Assembly: GCA_964598725.1 (NCBI GenBank)
Contig: CAZRCW010000001.1
Coordinates: forward strand, 434,001-498,000
DNA: 64,000 nucleotides
Direction: 5' to 3'
Source of the DNA: JAGOTP01 sp964598725
Lineage (GTDB): Bacteria; Patescibacteriota; Patescibacteriia; 2-12-FULL-60-25
Below the pieces are notes generated by a model. The model had not been told where the DNA came from. It saw only the letters and a list, made by a program, of their open reading frames with translations, and did no database searches. Below, piece after piece: positions 25,734 to 38,000 of this stretch (positions within the stretch are counted from its first letter, which is position 1; the number at the start of each line of letters is the position of its first letter). Position numbers and translations under genes: made by a program.

Positions 25734-27584
25734 CTAGTTCAAATTGTTGATCCCTGTTTGATCGACATCAGCCGCGGCGGCTACGTCCGGCGGCGTCAGG
25801 GCGGCTACGCCGACTAAGCAAACGGCCTGCCAAGGGCGATAAACGCTGTTAAAGGTCACGACTTTACTCTGTCCATCAGCGTATTGAACGGTGTAGTCAA
25901 CCTGGGCGGTTGCCCCAGCATGAGCCGTTTCAGTGCACTTCTTCACGCCTGGTGCCAAATCTGTTGTTTCGACGATTTTGGTGGGGGGAGGAGCGACGAT
26001 TTTTGAGATACGAGACGGGCCGATGGTGCCTTTGCGGCCATCATTCGTGCCCCAGAAGGCAAATTCTACGATATCACCACGAATTTCACCGGTAATCAGG
26101 AGGGAGTTGGCGGTGTCGTTCTTGAATTTAAAGTCGGGCGCTGGATCGTAGATGGTGGCGTCGGTTCCAGCTGGTTCGTAGTAGCGCACACGATAGCTGT
26201 GGTTCCGGCGCTCAGTGATTTCAAGACCGGTGTTCATGGCGCCGCGGAAGGCGGTGGTACCAATCTGGCACAGGCCTCCGCCAAATTCGGGCAGTGTCTG
26301 ATTGCCTTTGATGACAAGTTCTGGCAGCCAACCGTGGGCGCCATCGATCTCACCCAATGTTTTGAGCATGGAGAATTCACCCCCTGGCGGCAGGATCGTG
26401 CCGTGGACACGTTCCATGCCGAGTTTAATGTTCTTGCGGCGATTGCTGGGGGAGCCAGAGAACTCTGAGGTGCCTACACCTAACAATTCACGAATACCAA
26501 GTCGTTCAGCATCACCGCCGATCGTTGGTTTTTGAATCTGAACAGCGAACTCGGTTGAGGTTGCTTGCTGATCCCAGGCATTTAAGAGATTTTGGAGGGT
26601 TTTTGAGGTATCTGGACCCAAGCCTTCTTTTGGAGCGATAAAGTTTTTCAACTTTCCTTGGTCGTCGAGCTCTAAGAGACCGTTCTGAGCAACGCGGGCA
26701 CTGGTTCCAAGCCAGCCTTGAAGGGTGTTCTGTACACGGGTTTGATCGAAGGTGAGCTGAGCGGTGTGTGGTTCATTCGAAGTAACGGTGATCCAATTGG
26801 CGAGCGTACTGCTCGTGACGGCCCAAGTGCCTTTGAAGGTCGAGCTTGCGATGAGTGTGACAGGCGGTTTTGCAATCCAGCTTTCGGCTTGCGCTCGAAC
26901 ATCGTTAAGATCGTTTGCGGTCAGGTCGGGGATCGCTTCGCTCAGCGGGATCAATACGGGCTTGGTTTCACGGCGGTTGATATGTTCGCGGACAAGCTTA
27001 GCGGCCGCGGTCCAGTCGATCGAAACACCCCCCTTTTCAGGGGTAACGCTGACGGCATGACTGCTTGGATCGATAGTAAGCGTGGCATTCGTTGCCGGTG
27101 CGAGGAGTGTACTGATTTTTGGGCGAAGACTCTTTTCTAAACGTTCTGCATCAACATCGACAGACAATGGTACCTCACTTTTTCCGCCCAACGACAAACG
27201 GACACGGTCGAACGTATTACGAAAGGGATTGGTGCTACGACCGATCAAATAGGCTTTATGGGCAAGGGTGGTTGAAGGCTCGATGAACGAGTTGCCCTCC
27301 GTTTCAGCGTCGGCTTTGAGCGTATAGACCTGATCTTTGATCTGGACGGGCACGGTTGTGACCTTTGTTTGTCCAAGCTCACTACGAAGAGTTTGGTTTG
27401 CCTTGTCTTCGCTTAAGCCGCCCAGAGCGATTCCGGCGACGGATATATTTGGCAAGACCTTCTGATCATAGGTCTGGCCGATATGCGCTCCCCAGACGAA
27501 GCCGCCGATCAGAAGCGCGCATAGGCAGCCCACGATGACCGAAGTGATCAAGAGAGCTGGTTGGATTTTGGAGGGAAGGGTCAT
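25734..27584 (-). CDS. VanW-family exported protein with peptidoglycan-binding-like region
   Basis: 616 residues. A membrane anchor/signal occupies residues ~12-32 (ITSVIVGCLCALLIGGFVWG). Residues ~45-380 hold two repeats resembling the YoaR/PG_binding_4 domain found before VanW domains. The VanW domain spans ~383-495 with LGMERVHGTILPPGGEFSM, EFGGGLCQIGTTAFRGA and RRNHSYRVRYYEP. A C-terminal extension of ~100 residues has two Cys. VanW domains are tied to cell-wall and glycopeptide functions, but their reaction is unknown. Its start overlaps the upstream small gene by ATGA, indicating translational coupling in an operon with hsp20. Confidence 0.85.
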   Translation of the reverse strand: MTLPSKIQPALLITSVIVGCLCALLIGGFVWGAHIGQTYDQKVLPNISVAGIALGGLSEDKANQTLRSELGQTKVTTVPVQIKDQVYTLKADAETEGNSFIEPSTTLAHKAYLIGRSTNPFRNTFDRVRLSLGGKSEVPLSVDVDAERLEKSLRPKISTLLAPATNATLTIDPSSHAVSVTPEKGGVSIDWTAAAKLVREHINRRETKPVLIPLSEAIPDLTANDLNDVRAQAESWIAKPPVTLIASSTFKGTWAVTSSTLANWITVTSNEPHTAQLTFDQTRVQNTLQGWLGTSARVAQNGLLELDDQGKLKNFIAPKEGLGPDTSKTLQNLLNAWDQQATSTEFAVQIQKPTIGGDAERLGIRELLGVGTSEFSGSPSNRRKNIKLGMERVHGTILPPGGEFSMLKTLGEIDGAHGWLPELVIKGNQTLPEFGGGLCQIGTTAFRGAMNTGLEITERRNHSYRVRYYEPAGTDATIYDPAPDFKFKNDTANSLLITGEIRGDIVEFAFWGTNDGRKGTIGPSRISKIVAPPPTKIVETTDLAPGVKKCTETAHAGATAQVDYTVQYADGQSKVVTFNSVYRPWQAVCLVGVAALTPPDVAAAADVDQTGINNLN

Positions 27585-27808
27585 GGTCGAGGTGGAGCGA
27601 GCAGCTCATTTAAAAGAGTTTTGGCAAATACGCTTTCATCCACGCGACCCCCTTCAGGTACGACGCCCATCAATCGGATGGTGCCTTCGGGAACGGGTGT
27701 TCCATGGATGCTACTCAAGGGAAGACTGATCGTCTGTCCGTCCGGTGTGCGGAGGCGTACCAGCTGATCTTCGATCGCAACAACGGAACAGGCGAGCGGT
27801 TGTTTCAT
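27581..27808 (-). CDS. Small conserved-looking protein of unknown function
   Basis: 75 residues: an N-terminal beta-rich part (VVAIEDQLVRLRTPDGQTIS, then SSIHGTPVPEGTIRLMG) and a Pro-rich C-terminal tail. No membrane segment or known motif. It is retained as a real gene because it fills the gap exactly between hsp20 (15 bases upstream) and the VanW-family gene, whose ATG overlaps its TGA. The fold may be a small beta-barrel (OB or SH3-like); this is a guess from the strand pattern. Confidence 0.6.
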   Translation of the reverse strand: MKQPLACSVVAIEDQLVRLRTPDGQTISLPLSSIHGTPVPEGTIRLMGVVPEGGRVDESVFAKTLLNELLAPPRP

Positions 27809-27823
27809 ATCTCCACGAGCCTA

Positions 27824-28237
27824 CTACGTAACTCGCATTTCATCCATGGGTTTAATTTCTAAGCGTCTATGGTGCATCCGGATCGGGAGACGCAGAGTAA
27901 GAACGCCTTGATGCAGACTGGCTTCGGCCCGTTCGGGATAGACATCGAGCGGCAGAACGATCGAACGGCTGAAAGATCCCCAATAGCACTCTTGGTGGAA
28001 CCAGTCTTCTTCCCGGACTTCGTGGTTCATCTGTCGTTTTCCACGAATGGTCAGCAAATCGCCATCAATCGCGACATCAAGATCTTCTGGCTCAACTCCG
28101 GCGAGAGTGGAGCGAATAAATAGGAGGTCGCCCTGACGAAAAATGTCGACGCCGAGTTCGCCTTCTTGTTCACTTAACTCCTGCCACTGATCAACGACGG
28201 GTTCTTGCGGAGGGGAAAAGAAAGAGGCGAGCGCCAT
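27824..28237 (-). CDS. Hsp20/alpha-crystallin family small heat-shock protein
   Basis: 137 residues. The alpha-crystallin domain covers residues ~28-125: GVDIFRQGDLLFIRSTLAGV, VAIDGDLLTIRGKR, GSFSRSIVLPLDV and the terminal EASLHQGVLTLRLPI, close to the family's 'A...nGvL.i.lP'. These are ATP-independent chaperones that hold unfolding proteins. An extended -10 (TGC-TATAAT) ends 8 bases before the ATG, so the mRNA should be nearly leaderless. First gene of a three-gene minus-strand operon with the small protein and VanW-family protein. Confidence 0.92.
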   Translation of the reverse strand: MALASFFSPPQEPVVDQWQELSEQEGELGVDIFRQGDLLFIRSTLAGVEPEDLDVAIDGDLLTIRGKRQMNHEVREEDWFHQECYWGSFSRSIVLPLDVYPERAEASLHQGVLTLRLPIRMHHRRLEIKPMDEMRVT

Positions 28238-28245
28238 ATAGCAGA

Positions 28246-28251
28246 ATTATA
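28246..28251 (-). promoter_or_regulatory. Extended -10 element of hsp20
   Basis: Minus strand TATAAT, preceded by TGC, ends 8 bases before the hsp20 ATG. No -35 match is seen at 17 bases, consistent with an extended -10 promoter. Together with 28288-28316 it forms a divergent promoter pair. Confidence 0.6.
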
Positions 28252-28287
28252 GCACGACGAACAGCAGCTCATCCACACGTTCAACCG

Positions 28288-28316
28288 TTGGTTGTCTGCG
28301 CTTAACCTGATATACT
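28288..28316 (+). promoter_or_regulatory. Promoter of the TSP3-protein/giant-protein operon
   Basis: TTGGTT (28288-28293), 17-base spacer, TATACT (28311-28316). The transcript would start ~15 bases before the ATG at 28338. No Shine-Dalgarno sequence is present. Confidence 0.55.
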
Positions 28317-28337
28317 ACGTCCGACCTCGTACCATGT

Positions 28338-29084
28338 ATGGCGAACCTTTTGCGCGAACGTTGGTCGGAGCTGAACTCAGGGCAGAAGATGGCGGTCACG
28401 GCGCTCAGTATTTGCTGTGCTTTTTTGTTAATTGGCGGGATCTCGCAGCTGCGATCGAATGTACGTAAACCTTTCTTAGTGTCGCGTCAGAAGTTGGCTC
28501 AAGCGATTCAGATTCGTACACAGAACTTTGAGAGCACCGAAAAGCAGGTACAAGAATTGAAGTTGAAAGATACTGATCGCGACGGTATCTCCGATTACGA
28601 TGAGCAGTACGTCTACCGAACGTCTTCGTATCTTGCTGATAGCGATTCCGATGGTTTGTCAGACGCTGAAGAGATCGCCAACAACGAAGATCCGAACTGT
28701 CCGAAGGGTAAAGATTGTCTTGATGTTCAATCGGCGGTTGCTCAGACAGCTACTTCAACCTTTGTTACGGCGGCGGATGCAAGTCTTGCAGCCACCCAAG
28801 CGAAGGCGAACGCGGCTACTCAGACAGGCGTGGAAGGATTCATCGCCAATCCAAAACCGCCAGAAAGTATGAATGCGGAGCAGACACGCGCCTATATCCG
28901 CCAGCAGAGTTTGTTGCCGGAAGATCAGCTGGTGAACCTGTCGGATGAAGCGTTGCTCCAGGCGTACCAGATGTCGTATCAAGAAGCCTTGCGCATTCAA
29001 GCGGCGCGCGCTGCCGTCGCAGGTGGCGGTTCCGCAACGACGTCCGCTCCGATCTCTCCTTCCCCCTCAACCCCCACTCCCTAG
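28338..29084 (+). CDS. Membrane-anchored protein with thrombospondin type-3 (Ca2+-binding) repeats
   Basis: 248 residues. A single hydrophobic segment at residues ~20-38 (VTALSICCAFLLIGGI) after a basic N-terminus makes it a likely type II anchored protein. Residues ~78-115 contain two calcium-loop repeats, DTDRDGISDYDE and DSDSDGLSDAEE, followed by a CPKGKDC pair. The C-terminal half is Ala/Gln-rich and probably helical, ending in a Ser/Pro/Thr tail. TSP3-type repeats are common in CPR surface proteins. The gene ends 6 bases before the giant Cys-rich gene, so the two are co-transcribed and may work together at the cell surface. Precise function unknown. Confidence 0.75.
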   Translation: MANLLRERWSELNSGQKMAVTALSICCAFLLIGGISQLRSNVRKPFLVSRQKLAQAIQIRTQNFESTEKQVQELKLKDTDRDGISDYDEQYVYRTSSYLADSDSDGLSDAEEIANNEDPNCPKGKDCLDVQSAVAQTATSTFVTAADASLAATQAKANAATQTGVEGFIANPKPPESMNAEQTRAYIRQQSLLPEDQLVNLSDEALLQAYQMSYQEALRIQAARAAVAGGGSATTSAPISPSPSTPTP

Positions 29085-29090
29085 TGCTCT

Positions 29091-32000
29091 ATGGTACTCA
29101 AGCGTCCTTTCTCTCGCGGAGCGTTTATCCTCGTCACACTCGTGACGGGGTTAGCGCTTTTGTTAGGCCCTCTGCAGCCGGCTTTGGCACAGTCGCCAAA
29201 CTTACCGGTCCCGGTCCTTGCGGCGAGCTTTCCGGTGTCGATCACTGCCAATGCGCCTGAAGCGGCCAACCAGACGTATAAGAACATCTATTCGGAGTTG
29301 ACGCGAGCTGGCGTCTTGGCTCTTACGAACGCCGCTCAGCTGTTTTTGGGACAGATGGCCTACGATACGGCTGAATACATCGCAACCGGTGGCAAAGGAC
29401 AGGGGAAATTGTTCTTTGAAGGGAAAGTCGGAGAGTATCTCTCAAACGTAGGAGGGGATGCAGCCGGTGAATTCATGGCGGGCTTGAGCGATTCAAGCTT
29501 CTTCCGTGGTATCGGGTTTAACGTCTGTCAGCCACGCGACCCTACGACCTTGTTGCGTCTGCAGGTGTCTTTGGGAGATTTAGGCCGGGATTTGTTCCCA
29601 GATCCCTCAGCCGCACTCAACGGTGCAGCGGGTCAAGCCAGTAGCGCGATCGGTGGACTTGCAACCAGTCAGTACAACCGTCCTCGTCCACGCTGTGACT
29701 TCCAGACCGTTTTAGATAACTACGACACACTCTACCGCACGATGAGCGACGGGGATGTGATCAGTAACTTAGAGCAAAGCTTTGATCCAGGGACCAGTCA
29801 GCTCGGTTCGTTGACGAACGTGTATAACCGCTTTTTGACGGATACGCAGCGTCAGGTGACGAATGCCGCTGCCCAGCGCCAAGAAGGGAATGGCTTCCGC
29901 CCACTCGAAGGAATTATCTCGGGGAGCGTCCGCACGCCTGCCTCGGTTATTCAGGAAGCAACGAACGAGCAGGTTGTGCGTAAGCCAGGGACTGATCAAT
30001 CGCAAGCGGTGCAAAACATTTTGTCGAACGCTTGGGATGCGGGTCCGATTCAGTTGGCGATCTACACAGGTTCGATCTTCTTGAACACGTTGGCGTCGAA
30101 ATTCTTACAGCGTATTTTCCAGGAGGGTCTTGGTGGCTCATTTACCCCATCGGCCGCGATCGACTTCTCAGGTCCAGATTCAGTCGCAATCTACGGAAAA
30201 ACTGATGCCCGCAACGCGAATATCGATTTGAAAGATCCACCGGCTCAGCAGACGGCGGACTACGATGTCGTGTCACAGATGCAGACCTGTTTGCCAGCCC
30301 AGCGCGGAACCTGGAACTGTGTCTTAGATCAATCATTAGTGCAGGCTGTACGTTCTAAGACGAGTCAGGGAGGTGTCACGGTTCGCGAAGCGTTGGAGCG
30401 TGGCTTCTTGCATAAGGAGTGGCGCTTGATTCCGGAAACGCGTCTTAAAGAGAACCAAGATCCTCAGTGTTATACGCAGGCTTATTGTGCGGGTAATCTG
30501 CAAAAGATGCGTTTGATGCGTATCTTGCCGATCGGCTTTGAATTCGCAGCGAATAGCCCGGTGAACCAGCGCCGTTGCGATTCAGCGGAAGGCTGTATTA
30601 CCTTGGATGAAGTGGCAAAGAACTTTTCGAACTGTAACGCCGACGGTCAGTTGGATGACGCGCACCCATGGTGTCACTTGATCGATCCGAACTGGGTTGT
30701 GACGTCCTTTTCACAGCAGTGTACGTTGAAGGGTTACACGGATACGCTGGTTTCGAGCAAGCTGCCGATTCGTAAAGAAGAATGTCAGGATATTCAAACC
30801 TGTTTGTCGCGTAACGATAAGGGGGAGTGTGTCGGTGGCTACGGCTATTGTTTGTCCGAGCGCCCGGTGTACCGTTTTGCTGCTGACGTGTGTCCGGCAC
30901 AAGCGGCGAGTTGTCGTATTTATACAGATTCCGCGAACCAAACGGTCGGGTATCTCCGGAATACGATTGATCGTGCGGCGTGTGATGCCTCGAATGCGGG
31001 CTGTCTCTGGTATTCCACGACCCGTGAATTAGGAACGCCAACATCGACTGCTTGGACGGCGAATACGTCGACCGGGGATCGGGTCTATTTCAAGGCGGCA
31101 AGCGCCGGCCAGACTTCGGCGACGAAGGGGTTCGACTCTTGTCCGGCAGGAGATGAGGGCTGTACGCGCTTGTACCCATACACCCCAGGCAAGGCGACAT
31201 TAAACTTGGTGATCAACGGTTCGTTTGAGGGCTCTGACCCGACCACATCAACCGATGCTTTGGCCTGGCGTTCAGATAACAGCGTCACGTCGGTACCGAC
31301 CGTGTTTGGAAGCGCTCCCGCACTACCTTCCTCCGCCTTGGTGGATACGGCCTATCTTGGTTCTAAAGCAAGACGATTATCTGCAGGATCAGCTGGAAAT
31401 TTGCTGCAATCGATGGCGGTGGTTGGTGGAAGATCGTATGCGTTCTCGTTCTACGCTCGCTCGGATGCGGGTGCGGCGTCACTTACCTTTGAACTGTATC
31501 CATCCACCTCTTCGACGGCTGTTGGTTCGGCGATCGGCTTTACTGGTGCGGAATTGGACCGCTTGTATCACAGCACGTTAACAGTGGGCCCGCGTTCGGT
31601 GAGCGGTGGATTCCTAACGAAGACGCTGAATGCTGAACTGTCTCAAGCTTGGCAGCGGTTTGATTACACGTTCGTTGTTCCAAGCAGCACCCAGGGGCTC
31701 CACCTCTTCATGCGTGGTTCGCAGGCCTTGGTGGATGGCTTACAGTTGGAAGAAGGGGAATACGCAACTCCGTTCGTTGAAACCTTTACCTCCGGTTTGT
31801 CAGCGGTCTTCATGAAAGTCGCACCGGATGAATTGCAATGTACGAAGCCGCTCACCGATACGACCCGTTCCCCGTTGTGTAATGCGTTTGCACAGACATG
31901 TAACCAGCAAGACGCTGGTTGTCAGGGCTATACGGATAAAGATGGTGGTCAAGAAGTGCCGGCGATTTTGTCGGAGAACGACCTGTGTCCGGCGATGTGT

Positions 32001-35000
32001 GTCGGGTACGCCGAATATCGCAAAGCACCGTCTTCGTTCGACTTGGTGCAAGACGTTGATCCACGCTTCAGCGATCCAGTTGAGTCAACCTCAACCTACT
32101 TCATCCCACGCACAGCTGGTCAGTGTACGCAGCAGGATGTTGGCTGTGAGAGCTTCACCGTGCTCGATGACGCTGGTACTACCGATGGTTCAACGGCCAA
32201 CTTTAACTACATTCGCGCTTGTGAAAAACCAGGGGCCGATTCGGAGACCTACTTCACGTGGGAAGGCGCGGATACGGTTGGGTATCAGTTACGTACCTGG
32301 AGCTTGAAGCGCGATACAAGTGAATTGAACCTGGGTCCACGCGCCATCGTGAAGATGCAAGCTGATCAGATCAGCTTCAAGGAGCCTGCAACCTGTAACG
32401 AAGCCAGCTGGCGGACAGCTGCTGATCCGGACTGTCGGCAGTTCTACGATGCCAGTGGTCGCATCTACTACCGCTACTTCTCTCAGACGATTCTGTCGTC
32501 AGCGGAGTGTACGAACTTGCGTTTGACCGGTAGCAGTCAGGCCGATTGTGAACGCACCGGTGGCCGCTTCAACGAACGTAACGAATGTACGTACGGCGCC
32601 TTCTTGCCAGAGAGCCGAACCTGTTCGGCACAGGCGACCAGCTGTCGTATGTATACCGGCGCGAATTCCGGGAATACTCAGACCGTCTTGACGCAGTCGT
32701 TCCGCGATACGATCGCTCCGTTTGATACGGACGGCGTGACGCAATCAGCTGAAGCCTTGTTGGTCGGGGATAAATCGCTGCGGGTTGGTGCTCCACGTGG
32801 TGTCAGCGTCGCCCGTGCGCGTGCCGGTTTCGCTTCGCAAGAGACCTTCTTGTATCGAGCAACCTTCTGGGCCAAGGTTCCAGCAACTTCAACGACTGTC
32901 ACTGTTCGCACCTCAGCTCCGGATGGAAGTGGCGAAGCGGTGATCGGTGCGGTACGTCTCACTCCAGATTGGCAGCGTTTCACGGTCGGTCTGTTTGAAG
33001 GTGCTCCGAACGCTTCGACGACGCTCTTGTCGTTCAGCGGTCCATTGTTGATCGGCGCGGACTATGGTTTCTACTTGGACGAAGTCTCGGTGGTACGTGT
33101 GCAAGACGTCGTCTACGTTCGTAAGAACACCTGGACGACGCCAGCGCAGTGTGATCAGGGCACGGATGGCGCTCCAGAAGCGCAAGCCATGTTGAACTGT
33201 AAAGCGTATGCAAATCGCGCTAACCAAACCGTGAACGCACGTCGCTTTACGCGCTTGTGTCGCGAAACGGCAATCGGTTGTACGGCGTTCGTTGATACCC
33301 GTAATACCGATGAAAGCTACGGCCGCACGATCGTTCAACCGAACCCGGTCGATCCACTTCGCTATCCGGTATCCCGCGTGCAATTGAAAGCGGATCGCAA
33401 TCTCTACTTGATCGATGATCCAACCAAGCGCTGTAGCTCGCAGAACATGAGCTGTACCGCTTTCGGGAAGCCGAACTTGTCACCAGACCGTCAGACACTT
33501 GATCCAGAAAAGCCGTACGAAACGGTCTATTTCAAGAACGATGTAACCCGTTACGGGAGCGCGCTGTGTAAGCCATCCGAGGCCTTCTGCGCTGAATATA
33601 AGTTCGGAACCGCCAAAGAATACTTCCGCGATCCGGGAAATAGCGTCTGTGAATATCGCAAAGAAGAAATCATCTCGGGAGATACAGGTGTTTCAGAAAC
33701 GCACTTGGCGGGTTGGTATGTGAAAGGCTCGGCGAATACGGCTTGTTACCCGACCATTTTGGAAGGCGGAAATAGCTACGGATTAGCCCGTAGTGGTGAC
33801 GCGACCTATAAGGGGTATGTTGGGTTGTGTGAACGGGCAGCAGGTGAGTGTACAGAGCTACGAGATATTAGCAATGTCAGCAATAGTGGTGCTCAAGGAG
33901 CGAAATCGTACTACTACATCAAGAACGATCGTCTCGATACCTCGAGTTGTAATGGGACAGCTGATCCAGGGACCGGTTGTGTCTTGTTCCGCGACATGAG
34001 CAGCGGTGCGTTGAATTACAACGCGCAAGCCACCTACGATCGCTACAAGAGCCAGGGTTACAAGCCAGTCACGCCCGTCGACTGTCGCAATAATCCAGAT
34101 AATCCGTTCTGTCGACAAGCGAACTTCTGTAACGTCCAAGAAAGAATCTACGCACCTGGACCAGGTGGCTCGGGTCTCTTGGTGAGTTCGGTTGATACAT
34201 TGACGACGACTCAGTGTACGGCGGATACCGACTGTGCCAGCTTGAATGCAAGCGGTTCCATTGCGGGTACGCCTCGTTTCTTCCAGCGTTCCGGAACCTG
34301 TAAGATTATTCCTCCTGAGCAGCGCAATGACTCGAACATTCTGCTCAAGGTATCTGTCGATCGTGAGTGTTCACAGTGGCTTGGCTGTCGCAGCTCTGAA
34401 ACGGTGCTCGATCCCGCCACCGGTCAGTACCGCGAAATCTGTAGTTCAACCGCCTTGTGTGATAAAGCAACCGGTCAGAACAACGATCCATTCTGTGCGA
34501 ACTATGTGGATCGCCGTACAACCAGTACTGAGCCAATCTTGGCCCAAGGCTCGGTTTTGGATGCGAAACTCTACGCGAGCCGCAGTCTCGGACTTGGCCA
34601 AAAGGACTACTCGGGTTACGCCATTCCGAACGCCTTCCAGGCGATGGATTTGGAAAGTGTCCGTGTCGCTGTTGATGGAGCTAAGAATGTGTCGGATGCT
34701 CAATTCCGCCTGTCTCAGGATTATCGTTTGACAGCGGCGGTGCCGATGCCGCCTACCCTTGCAAGAACTACTGGTCCTTACGAGCATCGGGTCCCGCCTA
34801 CCAAGAACCAGGCGCGTATCTTGGGCGCCTTGAACAGCACGTCTTCCGCTGATGGTTTATTGGTTACGAACCCCGGCTTATCTTTGTGCCAACACATTGG
34901 CTCAGGTCGTATCGGTTACTTCGTTCCGGTTGAGGTTGTCCCTGGAAAATCGGCCAATTGTTACCTTCCAGTCCATTCGAACTCGGATTTGCTCGACTTC

Positions 35001-38000
35001 CAGAATATGGCCGAGAAGTTCGCGCTGGCTGATCCAAAAGCGAACGCCTTCTTGTCGCAAGCCTTCCCGCCGGCGGAATGTCGCGCGCAGCCAGAGCAGG
35101 ACTCACCATTCCCAGCGTCCTTTACGACCGAATGGGACACAACGCGCAATCCAGCCAAACCGGTACGTCGTTTGTCGGGCTTCGCCGCAGCGAATACTTG
35201 TGAATTTGGGGAAGATTGTAGCTGTACGTACAAGCGTGTCGACTACGAGAATAACCCGATCAGTAAGTTCTACAACCAATACTCAAGTGTCACGCCACCG
35301 GGCATTTGTGTTGGTGGTCCACGAGATGGTCAAGGCTGTATTCCTGGGAAGATTTTCAACTCGGGTGCCCTCGCCCGTGATTCGGCAGGTACTTCGGGTG
35401 GTCTTACGAATGCCATCTTGGACGCGAACGCTGAACAATTGTGTGGTCCTCCAGATATGGGCGGTCAGTGTATGCCGGCTAAGGCGTACACGGTGGTTCA
35501 AGGTGTCTTCGGCAATTGTTTGGAACGTGACACGGCGCGTACGATTGGTTCAAGTATCGCTCCTTGTTTGACCTGGAATCCAAATGCGTTATTGAAAGGA
35601 GAAAAAGACCCGTATCATTACAGTCGTGAAGCGGGCTATATGCCGCCACAGAACTCCGGTCAGTATTACTGTCTCTCGAATGCGCGGAAACCAATCTCGC
35701 TCGACATGTCAAAAGACTTCTTCGATGGAAGCGATTCGGTACCGTATACAGGTTCGATCAAGAAACTGACGTACGATGACGCTTACGTGTCCGATGACTC
35801 GGATGTCGCATCGAGTGGTCAAGAAGAGGGCTCACGTATCGACGGTGGTCTGCCATCGGGGTCAAACGTTTCTCACCAGTGTGAAGCGACGGATGATGAC
35901 CAGGATGCGGGAGGTGACTTCCAGTACGATACCAAGGCCTTACGTATCGTAAACACGGGTCGTAATAAGAATCGTCAGTACACGGAATCGTTCTTCAAAA
36001 TCGTTCCATCTCCATTTGCCCGAGGCTATTGGGGTCGATCAGAGGCGGACGAAACGAAGGTGCTCTATTCGATCTCGGATACAGTCATCGGCTATCTCGG
36101 CTTCACGGCTATCCGTACGCCGAACGAGACCGCGCGTTTGTCTTGTGGTTACAACCAAGACTGGGTTGATAACTTGAGCGCGCCAGATTACGAAAACATC
36201 GCATCTGTGCGTGGCACCGATGTCAGTTGGCAGAATCAGTTCAACACGGACTTCAAGGGGGTGTTGACCCGTTCTTCGGAGCAAATCGTTTCGTCTGAAC
36301 CAGCTAGTAGTGTCACAGATCCATCAACGTTGACGGCATTCGTTGGTCCTTGTGTGGATACAGTCACTTCTTTCCAAAGCAAGCGCTGTTTCTTCAAGAC
36401 CTGGCAAACGGATTACCGAACAGAGGAAGGGGACGGTAAGCGTAAGTTCGTCGCCTTGTCCGCCCGATCGGATGAAGATGGCACGATTAACGACGGGACG
36501 ACGGCTGTAAGCGACTTCCAGACGTTGCGTACTACACCGTTCTACGGCAAGTGCGAGAGCGGAAAGCCTTACTTCTCGATTCGTGCGGTCTTCCAGACGA
36601 AGATTACGGATGCTGATGGTGGACGTACCGCTATTCCGAGAACAGAGATCGAGTCTCGGTCCGCGAACTGGAGTTTGGCTGGGTACTGGGTGGCGGCGTG
36701 TGGCGGATCGGAATCGACGGATGAACACTACATCTACATGTACCCACGTGTGGAATACGGAGATGTGTGTACCGAATTGGCGGAAGTTGTGAGTAAGGAC
36801 TCCAAGCAAGATGCGGCGTTTACCGATCGTGTGTGGAAAGATGGAAACTTCACCATTCCAGTCCTTGGGATCAGCTACAACGCGCGTTACGCACCGTTCT
36901 CAAGTGCCTTGAATACGCGTACGCCGGGCGTGGACCCACTCTTCCAGACGGGTCAAGAAATCGCTGGGTATTCGCCGCTCAACGCACCGACGTTCCTCGC
37001 GGCTGGATATCGCACGTACTACACGTCCGATCAAAACGTGAACGATAAGTGGGCCTACCTGACCAATGTCTTCGCTCGTGTCTATCGGATCTATCGCTAC
37101 TATGATACGGCGGTAAACAATGGAGATTTCGCGTGTATGGCGGGGTCGAATAAGGGGAAGAAGTGTGTGGCTGGTACAGATGGGACGAGTCCAGATTGTA
37201 GTTCGAACGGTATCTGTAGCCATGCACGTTTGGTGGCCTCTGGAACAACCAACTTCGGCAGTGCTCGGTGTAATGCATTATCGGGTATCAACGCAGGAAT
37301 CACGTGTTTATCGGGTGATCAAGCGCAAGCGTGTCACGAGGCCCCGATTCAATTGGGTGAAAATAACGCTCAAGTGAGACGACTATTGCCGTGTGTGACA
37401 CAGCCGTTCTGGACAAAGCGTGCGTCAGATGGGAAGTGGCTCTACGTCGATGGCAGTGAAGTCACGCAGGAGGTGGCGGCCCAGCGTGGCGCCTTCCGGT
37501 GCCCGAATTCGCCAGCATCCTTGCGCCGCGCCTACGTTGAAGGATCGAGTGATTGGAAGGCAGACGGTGGCTTGGCTTGGGGAGGGAGTATCCTAGGGAG
37601 TACCTGTAGTGCCCCGACCGATCAGGATGGGTCTCAAATGACCGGCAGCGTAGAATGTCCTGAACGTATCTACAATAACCTTGAAGTCGCGCCGGCAGCA
37701 GGTGTGCCGTTGGCGGACTTGAGAAGTGTTGCAGCGGCAGGTTCAACACGTCGGATGACGGCGGTTTGTGAAGGCGCGTCTGGTGCTCGTCCAGGTCGTT
37801 GCCGTATCAATGTTCCTGCTTATACGTTGACAGCAGCGAATGGCCACACGCTTACGATGAATGAGTTCGTGGTTGATCCAAACAGTGGTTATAAATATGG
37901 CAGCTGTTGGAGCAACGAAGATTGTTCCTTCACGAACAACAACTTCTATCTTCAGAATCCACCACCGTCATTACCAAATGAAAGTTATGGAAGCTCGAGA

